Shown here piece after piece: positions 62,090 to 64,000 of a stretch of DNA of 64,000 nucleotides; position 1 is the stretch's first letter; the number at the start of each line of letters is the position of its first letter. This DNA is from Stappia stellulata DSM 5886. GTDB taxonomy: Bacteria > Pseudomonadota > Alphaproteobacteria > Rhizobiales > Stappiaceae. The notes beneath the pieces are model-generated. The model ran no database searches, was not told the DNA's origin, and saw only the letters and a list, made by a program, of their open reading frames with translations. A program made the position numbers and the translations under genes. Location: positions 62,001-126,000 of the forward strand of contig NZ_AUIM01000012.1 of assembly GCF_000423705.1 (NCBI RefSeq), written 5' to 3'.

Positions 62090-63025
62090 ATGCGAATTCT
62101 TGCACTGATTTTGTCGATAGTGATCAGCATGCCGGCCATGGCAGCCGACAAGATGACGCTGCTGCTCGACTGGTACGTCAACCCCGACCACGGTCCGGTG
62201 ATCGTCGCGCAGGAGCTTGGCTATTTTGCCGATGCAGGCCTCGAGGTCGAGGTCATCGCCCCGGCCGACCCGTCCGCGCCGCCCAAGATGGTGGCCGCCG
62301 GCAAGGCGGATCTGGCCATCTCCTATCAGCCGCAGATCCACCTGCAGGTGGCGGAAGGCCTGCCGCTGAAGCGCGTCGGCACGCTGGTCGCCTCGCCGCT
62401 CAACTGCCTGATGGTCCGCGACGACGGTCCGGTCAAGACCATCGCCGACCTGAAGGGCCGCAAGGTCGGCTATTCGGTCGCCGGCGTCGAGGAGGCGCTG
62501 ATGGTCGCCATTCTGGCAAAGCACGGGCTGACGATGGACGATATCGAGATGATCAACGTCAACTGGTCGCTGTCGCCGTCGGTGATGTCGGGTCAGGTCG
62601 ACGCGGTCATCGGCGCCTACCGCAATGTCGAACTCAACCAGATGGAGATCGAGGGCGTGAAGGGCCGCTGCTTCTTCATCGAGGAAGAGGGCACGCCGAC
62701 CTATGACGAACTGATCTATGTCGCCAATCCGGAGCTGATGGACACCGACATGATCGCCCGTTTCCTGGAGGCGACCGAGCGCGCGACCCAGTATATCGTC
62801 AACCACCCGGAAGAGAGCTTCCGCATCTATTCCGGCACGGCCAAGGAGCTGCAGGACGAGCTGAACGAGCGCGCCTGGTTCGACACGATCCCGCGCTTTG
62901 CGCTGCGTCCGGCCGCCCTCGACCATCGCCGCTACGCGCGCTTCGAGGCATTCCTGAAGGACGCGGGTCTGATCGAGACGGTCAAGCCGGTCTCCGACAT
63001 CGCCATCGACGTGACCGCACCATGA
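62090..63025 (+). CDS. thiY: ABC transporter substrate-binding protein for HMP or related pyrimidine (ThiY-like)
   Basis: The 311-residue NMT1/THI5-like protein has a signal peptide (about 1-18, ending AMA). The mature part has LLLDWYVNPDHGPVIVAQELG near its N-terminus, DLKGRKVGYSVAG and the two-lobed periplasmic-binding fold. ThiY binds formylaminopyrimidine for uptake; related NMT1 proteins bind other pyrimidines, so the exact ligand is inferred from its operon. It overlaps tenA by four bases, and the ATPase of the transporter follows. Confidence 0.88.
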   Translation: MRILALILSIVISMPAMAADKMTLLLDWYVNPDHGPVIVAQELGYFADAGLEVEVIAPADPSAPPKMVAAGKADLAISYQPQIHLQVAEGLPLKRVGTLVASPLNCLMVRDDGPVKTIADLKGRKVGYSVAGVEEALMVAILAKHGLTMDDIEMINVNWSLSPSVMSGQVDAVIGAYRNVELNQMEIEGVKGRCFFIEEEGTPTYDELIYVANPELMDTDMIARFLEATERATQYIVNHPEESFRIYSGTAKELQDELNERAWFDTIPRFALRPAALDHRRYARFEAFLKDAGLIETVKPVSDIAIDVTAP

Positions 63026-63717
63026 GCGAGGCACCCGATTTCGGATCGCCGGTCTATGCCGCCTGGCGGGCGTCGGCCGGACCGGCATGGCCGGCCTATA
63101 CCGGTCACGCCTTCGTCAAGGGCCTTGGCGACGGCACGCTGCCGCGCGATGCCTTCCTGCATTATCTCAAGCAGGACTACATCTTCCTGTTCCACTTCGC
63201 CCGCGCCTGGGCGCTGGCGGTGGTGAAGGCGGATACGATCGCGGAGGCGCGCCTGGCGGCGGCCATCGTCGACGGGCTGGTCAATACGGAGATGTCGCTG
63301 CATGTCGAGATCTGCGGAAGGGCCGGTATCGCGGAGGCGGATCTGCTCGCCGAGGAGGAAGCGCTGGAGAACCTCGCCTACACCCGCTACGTCACCGATG
63401 CCGGGCTTTCGGGCGATTTTCTCGATCTGATCGCAGCCCTTGCCCCTTGCGTGATGGGCTATGGCGAGATCGGCTTGCGGCTTCAGGAAACATCCGCGCC
63501 CGACACGCCCTATCGCGAGTGGATCGAGACCTACGCCGGTGACGACTATCAGGCGCTTTGCGCCAAGGTCGGCGCGCTGATCGAGACGGCGACGGTCGCC
63601 CGCCTCGGCGCGCGACCGCAGGACACGCCCCGCTTCGCGGCCATCGCCGCGCGTTTCCGCAACGCGACGCGGCTTGAGGTCGGCTTCTGGGGCATGGGGC
63701 TCCGGGGTCATGTGTGA
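63022..63717 (+). CDS. tenA: TenA-family thiaminase II / aminopyrimidine aminohydrolase
   Basis: The 231-residue cytosolic enzyme salvages thiamine breakdown products by hydrolysing aminopyrimidines to HMP. Active-site residues are kept: Asp52 in KQDY, Cys143 in APCVMGYGEIG, and Glu219 in TRLEVGFWG, so it belongs to the Cys-type TenA group. Position between thiY and thiZ fits the salvage pathway, in which formylaminopyrimidine is imported and converted. Confidence 0.95.
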   Translation: MSEAPDFGSPVYAAWRASAGPAWPAYTGHAFVKGLGDGTLPRDAFLHYLKQDYIFLFHFARAWALAVVKADTIAEARLAAAIVDGLVNTEMSLHVEICGRAGIAEADLLAEEEALENLAYTRYVTDAGLSGDFLDLIAALAPCVMGYGEIGLRLQETSAPDTPYREWIETYAGDDYQALCAKVGALIETATVARLGARPQDTPRFAAIAARFRNATRLEVGFWGMGLRGHV

Positions 63718-63726
63718 GGGGCATCC

Positions 63727-64000
63727 GTGACAAAGGCTGAGACGCCCGTTTCCCCTGTCGGTTCCGCGCCCTCACTCCGGCTCGGCGGCGATTTTCGTCA
63801 TGCCGGCCGACCGTTGTTTTCCGGCCTCGATCTGCCGGTGGCGGCGGGGCGCTGGACCTGTCTGCTCGGGCCGTCCGGTGTCGGCAAATCGACGATCCTG
63901 CGGCTTTTCGCCGATCTCGATACCGGCGGCAGTTTCGACGGCGAGATTTCGGCGAGCGACGGCGCGCCGGTTGCCGGCCGGGTCGCCTTCATGGCCCAGA
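63727..64000 (+). CDS. thiZ: ABC transporter ATP-binding protein (ThiZ-like), N-terminal part
   Basis: A GTG at 63727 opens a frame that runs off the window after 91 codons. The Walker A motif is GPSGVGKST, followed by ILRLFADLDTGG, as in nitrate/taurine-type ABC ATPases such as ThiZ. It is 9 bp after tenA and should power import through ThiY and a permease just outside the window. Confidence 0.88.
   Translation, partial: MTKAETPVSPVGSAPSLRLGGDFRHAGRPLFSGLDLPVAAGRWTCLLGPSGVGKSTILRLFADLDTGGSFDGEISASDGAPVAGRVAFMAQ

Overview
The window is high-GC, densely packed alphaproteobacterial DNA. Gene content and order (def-fmt-truA, dapD-dapE, argB next to a HAD pyrimidine nucleotidase, yihA, yidC-rnpA-rpmH, the alphaproteobacterial type of ThiE) fit the order Hyphomicrobiales (Rhizobiales), perhaps a Stappiaceae-like marine genus. 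I cannot name a species from sequence alone.

Three blocks are visible. (1) 1-24,211 is chromosome: the start of rmuC; def, fmt, a GNAT acetyltransferase and truA; a leftward lysine-biosynthesis block with dapD, dapE and membrane proteins; argB with a HAD phosphatase; a GAF-PAS-GGDEF-EAL protein; yihA, yidC, rnpA and rpmH; then rightward genes for a DUF547 protein, a TVP38 membrane protein, a flavin disulfide oxidoreductase and a histidine kinase, ending in a tRNA-Arg(ACG). (2) About 24,203-50,618 is a lower-GC integrated mobile element of about 26.4 kb in that tRNA gene. (3) 50,619-64,000 is chromosome again: a serine hydrolase, a frameshifted AraC-sensor/carbonic-anhydrase fusion, an MFS transporter, an M20 peptidase, a photolyase-like protein, and a TPP-riboswitch-headed thiamine operon (thiD-O-S-G-E-thiY-tenA-thiZ).

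The element looks like an integrative mobilizable element. It has a large serine recombinase at the tRNA end, a MobC-like protein and relaxase at the other end, and a VirD4-type coupling protein with two companion membrane proteins. No mating-pair-formation genes are present, so transfer would need a helper. Its cargo is mainly conflict genes: a three-gene ABC-three-component system (nuclease-like effector, middle component, SMC-like ATPase), a second overlapping three-gene set (Mrr-like nuclease and two proteins with HEPN-type RX4H motifs), a Fic AMP-transferase and the anti-restriction protein ArdA. Its intergenic regions are unusually rich in short perfect hairpins, including about 450 bp that is almost continuous stem-loops.

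The most interesting observation is at the junctions. A 10-bp repeat (GGTGCGCCAT) lies at the tRNA 3' end (24,203-24,212) and at 50,609-50,618. In the integrated state the recombinase frame runs through the repeat into the antisense strand of the tRNA. If the element circularises at this repeat, the same frame continues without a break into a 40-codon open frame whose stop overlaps the start of mobC. Excision would therefore change the C-terminal tail of the recombinase and place mobC-relaxase directly downstream of it.
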